Shown here one piece after another: positions 48,451-57,865 of a stretch of DNA of 64,000 bases. Numbering within the stretch: position 1 is the first letter of the stretch; every line of letters begins with the position of its first letter. The notes under the pieces are model-generated. The model saw nothing but the letters and a program-made list of their open reading frames with translations. It searched no databases and was not told the origin of the DNA. Made by a program: the position numbers and the translations under genes. The stretch comes from an uncultured Opitutaceae bacterium (lineage in GTDB: Bacteria; Verrucomicrobiota; Verrucomicrobiia; Opitutales; Opitutaceae): assembly GCA_903916755.1 (NCBI GenBank), contig CAIWXW010000089.1:1-64000 (forward strand), in the 5' to 3' direction.

Positions 48451-49064
48451 GACCAGTTGTAGTTGAAGCTGATGCTGATCCGCTCGGCTTCGACCCGGTT
48501 GGTCGCGACCTCGTGGCGGAGCCAGCTCTCGAACAGGATGACCTGGCCGGCCTCCGCCGGGTAGGTCACATGGGTCCGGTGCGCCGGCTTCGCGTCGGCG
48601 CGCTTCGGCGGCGCGGCCATGAAGCGGTCGAGCCGCGGATCCTCGAACTTCAGGCCCGGGCAGCCGGGCGGCGTCGCGACATAATAGGTGCCGCTGATGA
48701 AGGCGAGGGGATGCAGGTGCAGCGAGTGCGCCGCCGCGGGCGGCATGATGTTCACCCAGCAGTCGGTCAGCTGGATGGTCCGGCCGCGCAGGTCGAGCTC
48801 GAGCGCCCGCGCATACGCGCGAACGTGACGCAGCAGTCTTGTCTCCAGCTGGGCGAACGTGCTCGAGAACCGGTGGAGCTCGTTCATCGAGGCGTAGCTG
48901 GTGTAGCCGCCCGGATAGTTGGCCTTGGACCAGCGTCGACCCGCGGCGTCAAAGTCGCGCAGCCGCCGGCATTCCTCGGCCAGCTCCGCGTTGAAGCGCG
49001 CGAGCCCCTTGGGCTGCAGCGGTTCGCAGTAGATCTGGGTGGGAAACCAGGAGCGGACGGGCAT
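48447..49064 (-). CDS. Putative 2-oxoglutarate-Fe(II) oxygenase (TIGR02466-like)
   Basis: AHSLHLHPLAFISGTYYVATPPGCPGLKFEDPR...VILFESWLRHEVATN. Confidence 0.82.
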   Translation of the reverse strand: MPVRSWFPTQIYCEPLQPKGLARFNAELAEECRRLRDFDAAGRRWSKANYPGGYTSYASMNELHRFSSTFAQLETRLLRHVRAYARALELDLRGRTIQLTDCWVNIMPPAAAHSLHLHPLAFISGTYYVATPPGCPGLKFEDPRLDRFMAAPPKRADAKPAHRTHVTYPAEAGQVILFESWLRHEVATNRVEAERISISFNYNWS

Positions 49065-49085
49065 GGAAAAAAGGGGGGCGGCCGC

Positions 49086-50414
49086 TCAGGGCGCGGGATA
49101 GGCGATGCTCCAGCTAGCATACTGCGCGAGCATCTGCTTCGGGCCGTTGTTGAACCAGTTGTAGCCCCGCTGCCGCTCGAGCGAGAGTTCCTCGACGCGG
49201 TCGTGCAGGGTCTTGTCGCGGTCGCCGAACACCGGGCGGTCGGTGCCGATCTCGTAGTAGCGGGCCCAGATCGGACCGGCGCCCGGGGCGGGGACGAGGC
49301 CCAGCCGGGCCTCGTCCGGCGCGTCGCGGGCCGCCCCGCGGTTCCCGCGCGGACGGTTCCACTTTTGGCCGTAGATGGCGGTTTTTTTGAACCAAGCCGC
49401 GGCCGCGTGGACCGCGGCGATGATCTCCGGCTTCGGCGCGGGATCGGTCATGAGGAAGGAGACAATGTTGGCGCTCTCGTCGCCGCATTGCACCGGCGGC
49501 TCGAAATTGCGGGCGGAGGCCGGCAGGAGGGTCAGGGCGTCGTGCTGCTGGCACCAGACGGTGAGGCGGCCATGGGACTTGATCTGGGTGGCGACGATGC
49601 AGGCATAGCCCTTTTCCGCGTGGGGCCGGGCCCGGCGCTGCACCTCGGAGGTGGTGAAGGCGTAGATGCCCGAGGCGTCCGCCACGCCCTGCAGCACCTC
49701 GATGGCCTGCGTGACCGCGTCATCATTGAAGGTGATGGCGTCGTGATAGCCGCCCTCGAGCGGCCAGACCTGGGGCCAGCCGCCATTGGGATACTGGGCC
49801 GCGCAGAGGTAGTCGACACCCTTCAGGAAGGCGGCCCGGTAGTCCTGCGTGCGGTCGGGGCCGGCGGCGTTGATCACCTTGGCCAGGAAGCGCAGCTGGG
49901 TCGTGGTGGCGTTGTTGTCCAGCGTCCCGAAATAATTCCAATAGGGGTCGTGCGGCGTATCGTAGTCGCCCGGCGCAAGGTAGTGGGACAGGTTGTTGCC
50001 GATATAGCTCTCCCCCGGCTGCCGCACGTGATCGTGCATATTCAGGTTCTTGCCCCAGCCGCCGTTGGGCATCTGGTAGGACACGATGGCGTCGGCCGTC
50101 CGGAGGGCCTCGGTGCTGGCGTACCAGGCGTCGGGCCGGTTGAGCGGCATGCCGCCGCGGCCCTCGGGCGGGATGATCAGCGTGGTGCGGCCCGATTTCT
50201 TGAGGTCCGCCGCAACGGCGGCGTGATCCGCCAGCCGCTGGCGCTCCGAGCGGGCGAGATAGTCGAGCCACTGGGCCTGGTCCGCCACCGGCAGCAGGGC
50301 CACGCGCTCGGCGGTCAGCGACTGGGCCGGCGGAATGGTGCCGACGACTGCCGCACGAAGGGTGGCAACGGCGGCCGGCGCGAGGAGGAGGGCGAGGAGG
50401 ACGGAAAAGCGCAT
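49086..50414 (-). CDS. Pectate lyase (PL10, PelA-like), secreted
   Basis: ADAIVSYQMPNGGWGKNLNMH; DNNATTTQLRFLAKVI; CAAQYPNGGWPQVWPLEGGYHDAITFNDDA. Confidence 0.93.
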   Translation of the reverse strand: MRFSVLLALLLAPAAVATLRAAVVGTIPPAQSLTAERVALLPVADQAQWLDYLARSERQRLADHAAVAADLKKSGRTTLIIPPEGRGGMPLNRPDAWYASTEALRTADAIVSYQMPNGGWGKNLNMHDHVRQPGESYIGNNLSHYLAPGDYDTPHDPYWNYFGTLDNNATTTQLRFLAKVINAAGPDRTQDYRAAFLKGVDYLCAAQYPNGGWPQVWPLEGGYHDAITFNDDAVTQAIEVLQGVADASGIYAFTTSEVQRRARPHAEKGYACIVATQIKSHGRLTVWCQQHDALTLLPASARNFEPPVQCGDESANIVSFLMTDPAPKPEIIAAVHAAAAWFKKTAIYGQKWNRPRGNRGAARDAPDEARLGLVPAPGAGPIWARYYEIGTDRPVFGDRDKTLHDRVEELSLERQRGYNWFNNGPKQMLAQYASWSIAYPAP

Positions 50415-50487
50415 GGGGTGAGGGGAGACACCGACGGACGAATCAGGTTGCCTGCCCCGCCCGGAGTTTCAACCGCTCAGATGGCCC

Positions 50488-51978
50488 TCAACCCAGGGCC
50501 TCGGCCAGGGCGGCGATGATCTCCTCCGCCGGCTCCACGCCCACGCACAGCCGCAGAAGATCGGGCTCAAGCCCGCTGGCCGCCAATTCCTCCCGTCCCG
50601 CCGCGCTGGTGATCAGGTCGTAGTGGGCCAGGTACATGAAGGGGCAGATGAGGGTCGTCTTCATGCCGAAGCTCGGCCCCTTGGGCAGCCGCAGCCGGTC
50701 GTAAAAGACTTCCAGCGACTCCCGCAGTGTGAAGGAAATCATGCCGCCGGTGGCGCCCGGCGTCCGGACGATCCGGCGATAGTTCGCACGGGACGAGGCC
50801 TGGTCGGCCCAGAAGACCGCCTTTACCTTGGGGTGGCCCTCGAGGAACGCGGCGACGCGCGGGACGCTGGCCGCGATCTGCGCCAGGACCGCGCCGGTTT
50901 CACCGATCTGGGCCGCCAGCCGGGCGAGGTCGCGCGGATAGACGGGTTCCAGCCACGCCGCCATGGCTCGCCGCAGGGCGTGGGCGTCGGGGCGGTCGGA
51001 ATTGACCGCGATCGCGCCGGCGATCACATCGCCCTCGCTCGCCGTGTACTTGGTCAGGCTGGTCACGACGACGTCCGCCAGCGGCAGGATCGAGACGCTG
51101 AACGGGGAACCCACCGACGGATCGAGGACCAGGGCCGCGCCGTGGCGACGGCAGAGCGCCGACAGCGCCGCGACGTCCGGTGTCTGGATGAGGGGATTGG
51201 TCGGAATCTCCGTGACCAGCCCGGCCACCCGGCCGGGATGCGCGGCGAATAGCCGCTCCAGCGCCGCCAGGTCGAAGACATTTCCGGCATGCAGATAGTC
51301 GCCCGGGCCATCCGTGAACTTCTTCAGGACGGCGATGGTGTCGAGATAGAGCCAGCCAAGTTGGATCCAGATCGTCCGGCCGCGGGGCGCCTGGACCGCT
51401 GCGACCCCCCGGAAGGCCGCGTAGATCGCGTTGGCGCCGGAATTGGCCAGGAGGAGGTCGGCGGGGCGGACGTCCGGAAAGGCGGGGGCGAGCCCCCGCC
51501 GGACTTCCGCCGCGGCGTCGCCCGCCCAGGCCGCTTCGGGCCCGACCGCCGGACGAAGGCCGAGCCGCACGAGGTGGTCCTCCGCCTCGCGCGACGAAAT
51601 GAAGCCGCCGAGATGCTGCAGGTACGTCTTGGCCCGTCCACCGAGCTCGGCGGAATCCGGATGGGCGGCGCCGTGCAGGCCGTCGCGGGCGAAGGGGGCC
51701 GCGCCGGAGGCGGGGCCGAGATGGCGGACGAGGTCGCCCGCCATCCGGGCGGACGAGGTCAGCCAAAGGGTGGTGCCGGAAGCCGCGTAGTGCGCGGCCA
51801 GCTGCTTCGCCCAGGGATGGACGACGAAGCGGGGGTAGCCCGAGGTCAGGTGGCGGGTGACGGCCGGATCCTTCTCCTCATATCCCCGGACCGAACGCAT
51901 GGTGGGCAGGCTGCACGAAACCGCATGCGGGAGATCGGGGATCGGCTGGCCGAGGGGAAGAGGGAGGAAGCAGGACAT
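50488..51978 (-). CDS. Cys/Met-metabolism (cystathionine gamma-synthase-like) PLP-dependent enzyme
   Basis: LVTEIPTNPLIQTPDVAALSALCRRHGAALVLDPSVGSPF; PLP-lysine context SLTKYTASEGDVIAG; exact start uncertain. Confidence 0.85.
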   Translation of the reverse strand: MSCFLPLPLGQPIPDLPHAVSCSLPTMRSVRGYEEKDPAVTRHLTSGYPRFVVHPWAKQLAAHYAASGTTLWLTSSARMAGDLVRHLGPASGAAPFARDGLHGAAHPDSAELGGRAKTYLQHLGGFISSREAEDHLVRLGLRPAVGPEAAWAGDAAAEVRRGLAPAFPDVRPADLLLANSGANAIYAAFRGVAAVQAPRGRTIWIQLGWLYLDTIAVLKKFTDGPGDYLHAGNVFDLAALERLFAAHPGRVAGLVTEIPTNPLIQTPDVAALSALCRRHGAALVLDPSVGSPFSVSILPLADVVVTSLTKYTASEGDVIAGAIAVNSDRPDAHALRRAMAAWLEPVYPRDLARLAAQIGETGAVLAQIAASVPRVAAFLEGHPKVKAVFWADQASSRANYRRIVRTPGATGGMISFTLRESLEVFYDRLRLPKGPSFGMKTTLICPFMYLAHYDLITSAAGREELAASGLEPDLLRLCVGVEPAEEIIAALAEALG

Positions 51979-51989
51979 GCGGGCGTGGT

Positions 51990-52087
51990 GGGCCCAGTTT
52001 TGGGGCCGCCCGGTCCTTGGCAACCGGAACGTGTGTCATGCGGCGCATCCCTAAATGCCGCTTTACGTTCCGGTGGCGCAGCCCTAA
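51990..52087. repeat. Intergenic mosaic of inverted and direct repeats (REP-like candidate)
   Basis: CCGGAACGT (52024-52032)/ACGTTCCGG (52065-52073); nested GCGGC/GCCGC; direct repeats GCGGCGCATCCCTAA (52040-52054) and GTGGCGCAGCCCTAA (52073-52087). Confidence 0.6.
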
Positions 52088-52132
52088 GCAGTGATCGCCG
52101 CCGACCTGGTGGCGGACACCCCTTTCCCCACG

Positions 52133-52549
52133 ATGCTCTCCTCCTTCCACGAACTTAACTACCTCGCGATCCTGATTGCGACCGTGCTGGGCTTTGCCTT
52201 CGGCGCTGTGTGGTACACGCTCCTATTCGGCCGGGTCTGGCGCACCGAGATGAAGCTGCCGTAGCTGGCCCCGAGCGAGCGTCCGAACATGATGCCCTAT
52301 TTCATCAAGGGGCTGATCTACACCTTCATCTCCACGGTGGCCCTGGCGTGGCTGATCGCGCTCGCGGGCACGGTCGGCTCGCGGCACGGCGCCGCCCTGG
52401 GCGCCGGCCTGGGCCTGTTGGTCGTGGGCGCCCGTTTTTCGAATTCGGCCATCTGGGAAAACAAGTCGGCCCGGCTGATGGCGATCAACATCGGCCACGA
52501 GGTGCTGCTCTTCGCCCTGCAAGGCGCGATCCTCGCGCGCTGGCTCTGA
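52133..52549 (+). pseudogene. DUF1761-like small membrane protein interrupted by one in-frame TAG
   Basis: LNYLAILIATVLGFAFGAVWYTLLFGRVWRTEMKLP*LAPSERPNMMPYFIKGLIYTFISTVAL...; TAG at 52262-52264, both halves in the same frame. Confidence 0.75.
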
Positions 52550-52605
52550 CCATCCTGCGGAAAAAACGTCGCCTCGGCCGCCGCCGCGACTGAGGCTGGG
52601 GGCGG

Positions 52606-53364
52606 ATGAAGCTGATCTCCTGGAACGTCAACGGCGTGCGCTCGGCCCTGAAGAAAGGGCTGCTGGAGTATGTCGAGGCCTCGGGGGCCGACGTGGTCTG
52701 CCTGCAGGAAACCAAGGCCCATCCGGGTGACGTCCAGCACGTGATCTGGCCCGGCTACGAGGCGATCTGGAACAGCGCCGAGAAGAAGGGCTACAGCGGC
52801 ACCGCCCTGCTGGTGCGCCGGCAGCCGAAGAGCGTCTTGCGCGGCATCGGGGCGGCCGACCACGACCGCGAGGGCCGCGTCCTGGGCGCCGAGTTTCCCG
52901 ACTTCTGGCTGGTCAACGTCTACCAGCCGAATTCCCAGCGCGGGCTCACGCGGCACGCCTACCGGACGGGTGAATGGGATCCCGCCTTTCTTTCGTTCCT
53001 GCGGAAGCTGGAGAAAAAGGGGAAGCCGGTGGTCTTCTGCGGCGACCTGAATGTCGCCCACACCGAGATCGACCTGGCCAACCCGAAGACCAACCGGCGC
53101 AACGCGGGGTTCACCGACGAGGAGCGCGCCAACTACACGACGCTGCTCCAGCGCGGCTTCGTCGACACCTTCCGGGAATTCGAGAAGGGGCCGGGCCACT
53201 ACACCTGGTGGAGTCTGATGGCGGATTGCCGCGCGCGGAACATCGGGTGGCGCGTCGACTACTTCACGGCCAGCGAGAAGCTGCGGCCGGCCCTGAAGCG
53301 CGCCTGGATCAGTCCGGAGGTCAGGGGGAGCGACCACTGCCCGGTCGGCCTCGAACTCGCATGA
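52606..53364 (+). CDS. xthA: Exodeoxyribonuclease III
   Basis: MKLISWNVNGVRSALKKGLLEYVEASGADVVCLQETKA; FCGDLNVAHTEIDL; GSDHCPVGLEL. Confidence 0.96.
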   Translation: MKLISWNVNGVRSALKKGLLEYVEASGADVVCLQETKAHPGDVQHVIWPGYEAIWNSAEKKGYSGTALLVRRQPKSVLRGIGAADHDREGRVLGAEFPDFWLVNVYQPNSQRGLTRHAYRTGEWDPAFLSFLRKLEKKGKPVVFCGDLNVAHTEIDLANPKTNRRNAGFTDEERANYTTLLQRGFVDTFREFEKGPGHYTWWSLMADCRARNIGWRVDYFTASEKLRPALKRAWISPEVRGSDHCPVGLELA

Positions 53365-53864
53365 CCGCCACCCTGGCCGAGCTGAAGGCGCTCATGCTGC
53401 TCGAGCCGAGGCTTTCGGTCGCCACGGCGGAAAGCCTGACCAGTGGCCGCGTGCAGGCGCTGATTGGCGCCATTTCCGGCGCGTCGGAGTTCTTTCGGGG
53501 CGGGCTGACCGCCTACTCGCTCGAGGAAAAGGTGAAGCTCCTCGGGGTCGACCGCGCGGCGGCCGCGGCGGTCAATTGCGTTTCCGCGGCGGTGGCCGAG
53601 CAAATGGCCGCCGGCGCCTGCCGGCTCTTTGCGGCGGACCTGGCCGTGGCGACCACGGGCTATGCCGAACCCAGCCCGGCGGCCGGGGTGGCGGTGCCTT
53701 TTGCGCACTGGGCGGTGGCCCACCGGCCGGCCAGCGGCCCCCTGGCGCTTTGCAGCGGGCGCGTCGAATGCCCGTCGCGGGATCGCCAGGCCGTGCAGCA
53801 AACGGTCGCGGAAGTCGCCGTCCGCGCCCTGCTGGCGGTCGTGACGGAAATCCGCTCCCGCTGA
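53361..53864 (+). CDS. CinA-like nicotinamide-nucleotide amidohydrolase domain protein
   Basis: LSVATAESLTSGRVQALIGAISGASEFFRGGLTAYSLEEKVKLLGV; ATGA overlap with xthA. Confidence 0.9.
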   Translation: MTATLAELKALMLLEPRLSVATAESLTSGRVQALIGAISGASEFFRGGLTAYSLEEKVKLLGVDRAAAAAVNCVSAAVAEQMAAGACRLFAADLAVATTGYAEPSPAAGVAVPFAHWAVAHRPASGPLALCSGRVECPSRDRQAVQQTVAEVAVRALLAVVTEIRSR

Positions 53865-53874
53865 GCCGGGACGC

Positions 53875-54555
53875 TTAGGGCGCCAGCCGCTGCAGGTAGT
53901 GCATGAGCGGCAGCACTTCCGACGGCGCCGCGAACCAGTTGCTGTAGAGCAGCTCGGGCAGCGTCTCGGTGGTGTTGTAGAGCGCGAAATTCGCCACGTC
54001 GTTGCGCACGACATACCCGGCCTTGAGGGTCGCGCCGGCGAAGAGCCCGGTCGCCTTGGTGTAGACGAGCAGCGGCGCCTTCGCGATCACGCCATTGTCC
54101 TTCTCCACGCCGGCCCCGCTCGGGCCCGCCACGGCCTTGGCATCGACGCCCGCGCTGAACCGCTGGTTGAAGAGCAGGCGCGGGGTGTGGTCGTCGGTGA
54201 TGACGTAGATCGTCTCGACGGACTTGGCGCCGAGCTGCAGGCCGATGCTGGCCTCGCTGGCGGCGAGCAGGACCGGCACGCTCCAGTGGCCATCCGCCTG
54301 CTTGACCATGATGACGGCGTAGCCGTCCTTGATGCCGAAGAGGAAGCCCGCCTTGAACTGGTTCACGATCATGATCGCGCGGGCCTGCTGCCAGACCGGC
54401 GCCGGGATGGTCGTGGCCGGATCGCTCATGAACTCCTGCAGGATCGCCTCGCACGATTCGACGTGGCTCACGGCCTCCGCCCGCTCATCGCGGGCCGCCC
54501 TGGCCCCGGCGGCCACAAAGAGGCCCAGAAAAGAAAACACGAGGAATTGCTTCAT
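53875..54555 (-). CDS. Lipid-binding SYLF domain (YSC84-like) protein
   Basis: Signal peptide; PAPVWQQARAIMIVNQFKAGFLFGIKDGYAVIMVKQADGHWSVPVLLAASEASIGLQLG. Confidence 0.88.
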   Translation of the reverse strand: MKQFLVFSFLGLFVAAGARAARDERAEAVSHVESCEAILQEFMSDPATTIPAPVWQQARAIMIVNQFKAGFLFGIKDGYAVIMVKQADGHWSVPVLLAASEASIGLQLGAKSVETIYVITDDHTPRLLFNQRFSAGVDAKAVAGPSGAGVEKDNGVIAKAPLLVYTKATGLFAGATLKAGYVVRNDVANFALYNTTETLPELLYSNWFAAPSEVLPLMHYLQRLAP

Positions 54556-54676
54556 GATTGGAGGAAAGGATGGCATGGCGCAGAGGACTTGGAAAGTGCG
54601 GAATGCGTTGAGTTCCGGCTTATTGCCGGGCTTTCCATCGGGCCCGAGCCGGCGCCGGCATCGGGGGGGCGGTGGC

Positions 54677-56443
54677 TCAGGGCCGGAGTTCCGCCGACAG
54701 GTCCAGCCGTTCAAACCGCTGGCCCAGCCACCAGATGCCGCAGAGCAGTTCGAAGCCGATGATCACGAGGGCGGCGACCGTGGCGACCAAGACGGCCCCG
54801 ACCGGCCCGATCAGCCAGGCGGTGGCGAAGATCAGGACGGGCACCGCCAGGACCGAAGGCAGCAGCAATATCACGACGGAAATCAGCTGCCCGAACGTGA
54901 AGATCATCCGCTGGCCGATCGTGTCGATCCCGCCCCGGCTGCGCGTGGCCTGATGCCAGGCGGGAAACAGCAGCATCATGGCATTGGGCACCAGCAGCTC
55001 CAGCGCGCAGACCGGCGGCACCAGGCAGGCGGCGCCGAGGGTGGCGGCGAGGCGGGCCGGCCCGGGAATGTCGCCGACATGGCTGGCGGAAAAGCCCCAC
55101 GAGGCGGCGAGCAGCAGCACCCAGAGGAGCCCGGAAAGGATTGCGATCGGCGCCAGCATCTCGCCCAGGACCACCTGCCAGCCGGGAAGGGGATAGGTCT
55201 TCAGCAGGTCCACGTTGGCCAGGTCGCTCCGCAGGTCCTGCCGCGCCAGCTGGGGACCCAGCAGCAGCACATAGGCGCCGAGGATGCTGCTGCCCCCCGC
55301 CACAATGATGCCGAGCGGATTGATGCCGCTGTGGCGCGCACTGCCAGTGAGGAGCACGCTGAAGACGGCGACCACCGGCAAGACCGCCATGCCCACAAAA
55401 AAGAGGAAGCGCCAGTTGACCGCGCCCGAGACCGAAAAGAGGTTCTTCCAGAGGAACGCCCCCTCGGGCCGCCCCTGGGGCGACAGGCGAAATGGCTCGC
55501 GGCGCGGTCGCAGCGAGACCGAAGCGAACGGGCTCGCGCCGGCCTGGAGGGCGGCGACCCGCTGGGCGCGCTTCTCCGCCAGTGAGATCGAGCCTTCCGC
55601 AAACGAGACATCGAGCCGCACGATCCAGGCGTAGTGGGCGGCGAGGATGAGCAGGGCCGGAGGCAGGGCCGCCCCGAACGCGCGTCCACCCTCGGCCAGG
55701 AAGGGCCCGGCCGCCAGGCGAAAGGGGAGCAGGAGCCAGCTCGGCGGCCCGGAATTGACGAGCCGGTTCAGGAAGGAAGCCCAGACCTGCAGGGTGGCGG
55801 CGCCCGCCGGCGCCGGCCAGACCGGCGCTGCCCGCCACAGGGCGGCGCCGACCGCCGCGACGAAGAGCGCCACGATTCCGGCGGCGAGGATCCGCCGGGA
55901 GGCGAGGTCGTCCCCGCGTTCGCGGTGGCGGGCGAATATGAGATTGGCCGCGGTGCGATGGAATTCGGCGGTCGCGAGCAGGATCCACCAGCCGGCGACG
56001 TGTTGGAGCATGGCGGCCGCGGTGAACGGCGGCCGCCCCCAGAAGAGCGCCAGGAGGAGGGAGGAGAACAGGAGCTTCATCTGCGTTCCCGCCAGGCTGA
56101 AATGCACCAGCTCGCGGCGGGTCAGCGGCGCGGGAAAGAGGAAGGCGATCTCGGCGGGCGCGAAGCGCAGGCCGCCCTTGGCGGACGGAAAGATCCAGGC
56201 CGCGGCGGCGTAGCCGATGCTGAGGACCAGGATTAAGACGGAGCCGCCGAGGACAAAGGGATTGCCGCCGCGTCCGCCGAACGCGTTATGGGCGGCGGTC
56301 AGCCGGCGGAAGACGAAATAGTAGAAGTAAAAGACCGTGCCGATGGCGCCGATCAGGTACTTGGGCTCCCGCAGGCGGCGCGTGCGGGAGAGCAGCAGGT
56401 TCTGCAGCGACCGCACCCGCAGATAGAGCAGGGCCCCGAGCAT
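54677..56443 (-). CDS. Putative ABC exporter membrane subunit
   Basis: Multiple TM segments; directly adjacent to an ABC ATPase gene on the same strand. Confidence 0.8.
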   Translation of the reverse strand: MLGALLYLRVRSLQNLLLSRTRRLREPKYLIGAIGTVFYFYYFVFRRLTAAHNAFGGRGGNPFVLGGSVLILVLSIGYAAAAWIFPSAKGGLRFAPAEIAFLFPAPLTRRELVHFSLAGTQMKLLFSSLLLALFWGRPPFTAAAMLQHVAGWWILLATAEFHRTAANLIFARHRERGDDLASRRILAAGIVALFVAAVGAALWRAAPVWPAPAGAATLQVWASFLNRLVNSGPPSWLLLPFRLAAGPFLAEGGRAFGAALPPALLILAAHYAWIVRLDVSFAEGSISLAEKRAQRVAALQAGASPFASVSLRPRREPFRLSPQGRPEGAFLWKNLFSVSGAVNWRFLFFVGMAVLPVVAVFSVLLTGSARHSGINPLGIIVAGGSSILGAYVLLLGPQLARQDLRSDLANVDLLKTYPLPGWQVVLGEMLAPIAILSGLLWVLLLAASWGFSASHVGDIPGPARLAATLGAACLVPPVCALELLVPNAMMLLFPAWHQATRSRGGIDTIGQRMIFTFGQLISVVILLLPSVLAVPVLIFATAWLIGPVGAVLVATVAALVIIGFELLCGIWWLGQRFERLDLSAELRP

Positions 56444-56449
56444 CGCCGT

Positions 56450-57181
56450 TTAGGTCGCCGGCTCGCCGGTCGCGCGGATGAACACTTCCTCGAGGCTCAC
56501 GCCGGCCTCGCCGCGGCTGTAGCGCAGCGCCACCTCGGCGAGCGTGCCGTCGGCGATCTTGGCGCCCTGCTTCAGGATCAGGACGTGCGAGCAGATTTCC
56601 TCCAGCAGATGGAGGAGATGGGAGCTCAGCACGATGGCGGCGCCGGCCTGGGCGCGGCGCACGATCGAATCCTTCATCCGGCGGATGCCCAGCGGATCGA
56701 GCCCGGTCAGCGGCTCGTCGAAGAACATCACCTGCGGGCTGTGCAGCAGGCCGCAGGCGATCACAAGCTTCTGCTTCATCCCGCGAGAAAGTTCGCCCGG
56801 CAGCTTGTCCGCCTTGTCCGCGATCTCGAATTCCTCGAGCAGCGGCTCGCCGATGGACGCATGGTCCGCGACGCCGTAGATCCGGGCGATGAAGGCGAGG
56901 TGCTGGCGCACCGTCAGATAGTCGAAGAGCCGGGGCTCGTCGGGAAAGAAGGCGAGTTCGCGCTTGGCCGCGACGGGATCGATCGCGAGGTCATGGCCGG
57001 CGATGCTGACCTGGCCGCCGCTCGCGGGAATGATGCCGGCCAGACAGCGCAGCGTGGTGGTCTTGCCTGCGCCATTGGGCCCGACCAGACCGAGAACTTC
57101 GCCGGGCTGCACGGCGAACGACAGGTCCCTGACCGCGGTAAAATCGCCGTAGCGTTTCATAAGGCCTTGAACCGCAATCAT
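56450..57181 (-). CDS. ABC transporter ATP-binding protein
   Basis: GLMKRYGDFTAVRDLSFAVQPGEVLGLVGPNGAGKTTTLRCLAGI; LSRGMKQKLVIACGLLH. Confidence 0.94.
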   Translation of the reverse strand: MIAVQGLMKRYGDFTAVRDLSFAVQPGEVLGLVGPNGAGKTTTLRCLAGIIPASGGQVSIAGHDLAIDPVAAKRELAFFPDEPRLFDYLTVRQHLAFIARIYGVADHASIGEPLLEEFEIADKADKLPGELSRGMKQKLVIACGLLHSPQVMFFDEPLTGLDPLGIRRMKDSIVRRAQAGAAIVLSSHLLHLLEEICSHVLILKQGAKIADGTLAEVALRYSRGEAGVSLEEVFIRATGEPAT

Positions 57182-57317
57182 GCGGAGGAAGGTTAGACGC
57201 GGGCCGGCTGCCGCCGCAAGCCCGCTTCGGAAAAGTCGCACTGTTCGGATCGTTTCGTGTAACCGCCCGGTTCTCGGGGCGTCTCGTGGTTTGTTCCGCT
57301 TTCAGTCCCTCATCCCC

Positions 57318-57749
57318 ATGAAGCGCTATAGCCTCACTTGTCTCTCGTTCGCGACCGTGCTGCTGGGCTCCGTCTCCGCCCTGCGGGCCCAGGACGCCGC
57401 CGCCGTTCCCCCGCCGCCCCCGCCCGCTGCCGACCAGCCCGACGCGGGAACGCCGCCGCCCCGCCGCCCTAACGGCGCGCAGATGATGAAGAGGCTCAAG
57501 GAGCAGCTGAGTCTCACTGACGACCAGGTGCAGCAGATTGGCGACATCCTGAAGGCTCAGCGCCAGGCCGGCATGGCTCTGCGCCAGGACACGACCCTTT
57601 CTGACGACGACAAGCGCGCCAAAGCGATGGCGATGATGAAGGATACGCACGACAAGATACGCGCTCTCCTCACTGCCGATCAGCAGAAGATTTTTGACTC
57701 GATGCCGCCCATGCCGGGCCCCGGCCGCCGCCCGCCGCCGTCGAACTAA
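57318..57749 (+). CDS. Secreted Spy/CpxP-like (LTxxQ) small protein with Pro-rich linker
   Basis: Signal peptide; EQLSLTDDQVQQIGDILKAQRQ...LLTADQQKIFDSM. Confidence 0.75.
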   Translation: MKRYSLTCLSFATVLLGSVSALRAQDAAAVPPPPPPAADQPDAGTPPPRRPNGAQMMKRLKEQLSLTDDQVQQIGDILKAQRQAGMALRQDTTLSDDDKRAKAMAMMKDTHDKIRALLTADQQKIFDSMPPMPGPGRRPPPSN

Positions 57750-57773
57750 CACTTGTCAGGGGTTGGTGTGTGT

Positions 57774-57809
57774 GCCGCCGCGGTCAGCAGCCCGCGGCGG
57801 CCTTTTTTT
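57774..57809 (+). terminator. Rho-independent terminator after the Spy-like gene
   Basis: GCCGCCGCGG-(8 nt)-CCGCGGCGGC followed by C and T7. Confidence 0.9.
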
Positions 57810-57865
57810 GCCCGCCGCCCAGGCGCCTGACGATCGGGCTCCGCCGCCGGGCCGGGGCAGCCTTA

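Noticed and set aside
52001-52090. SAM-I/SAM-IV riboswitch suggested by TTGGCAACC followed by a long hairpin on the plus strand
   Set aside because: No closing P1 helix or other consensus core elements found, and the sulfur-metabolism-type gene is on the opposite strand; kept only as a generic structured element
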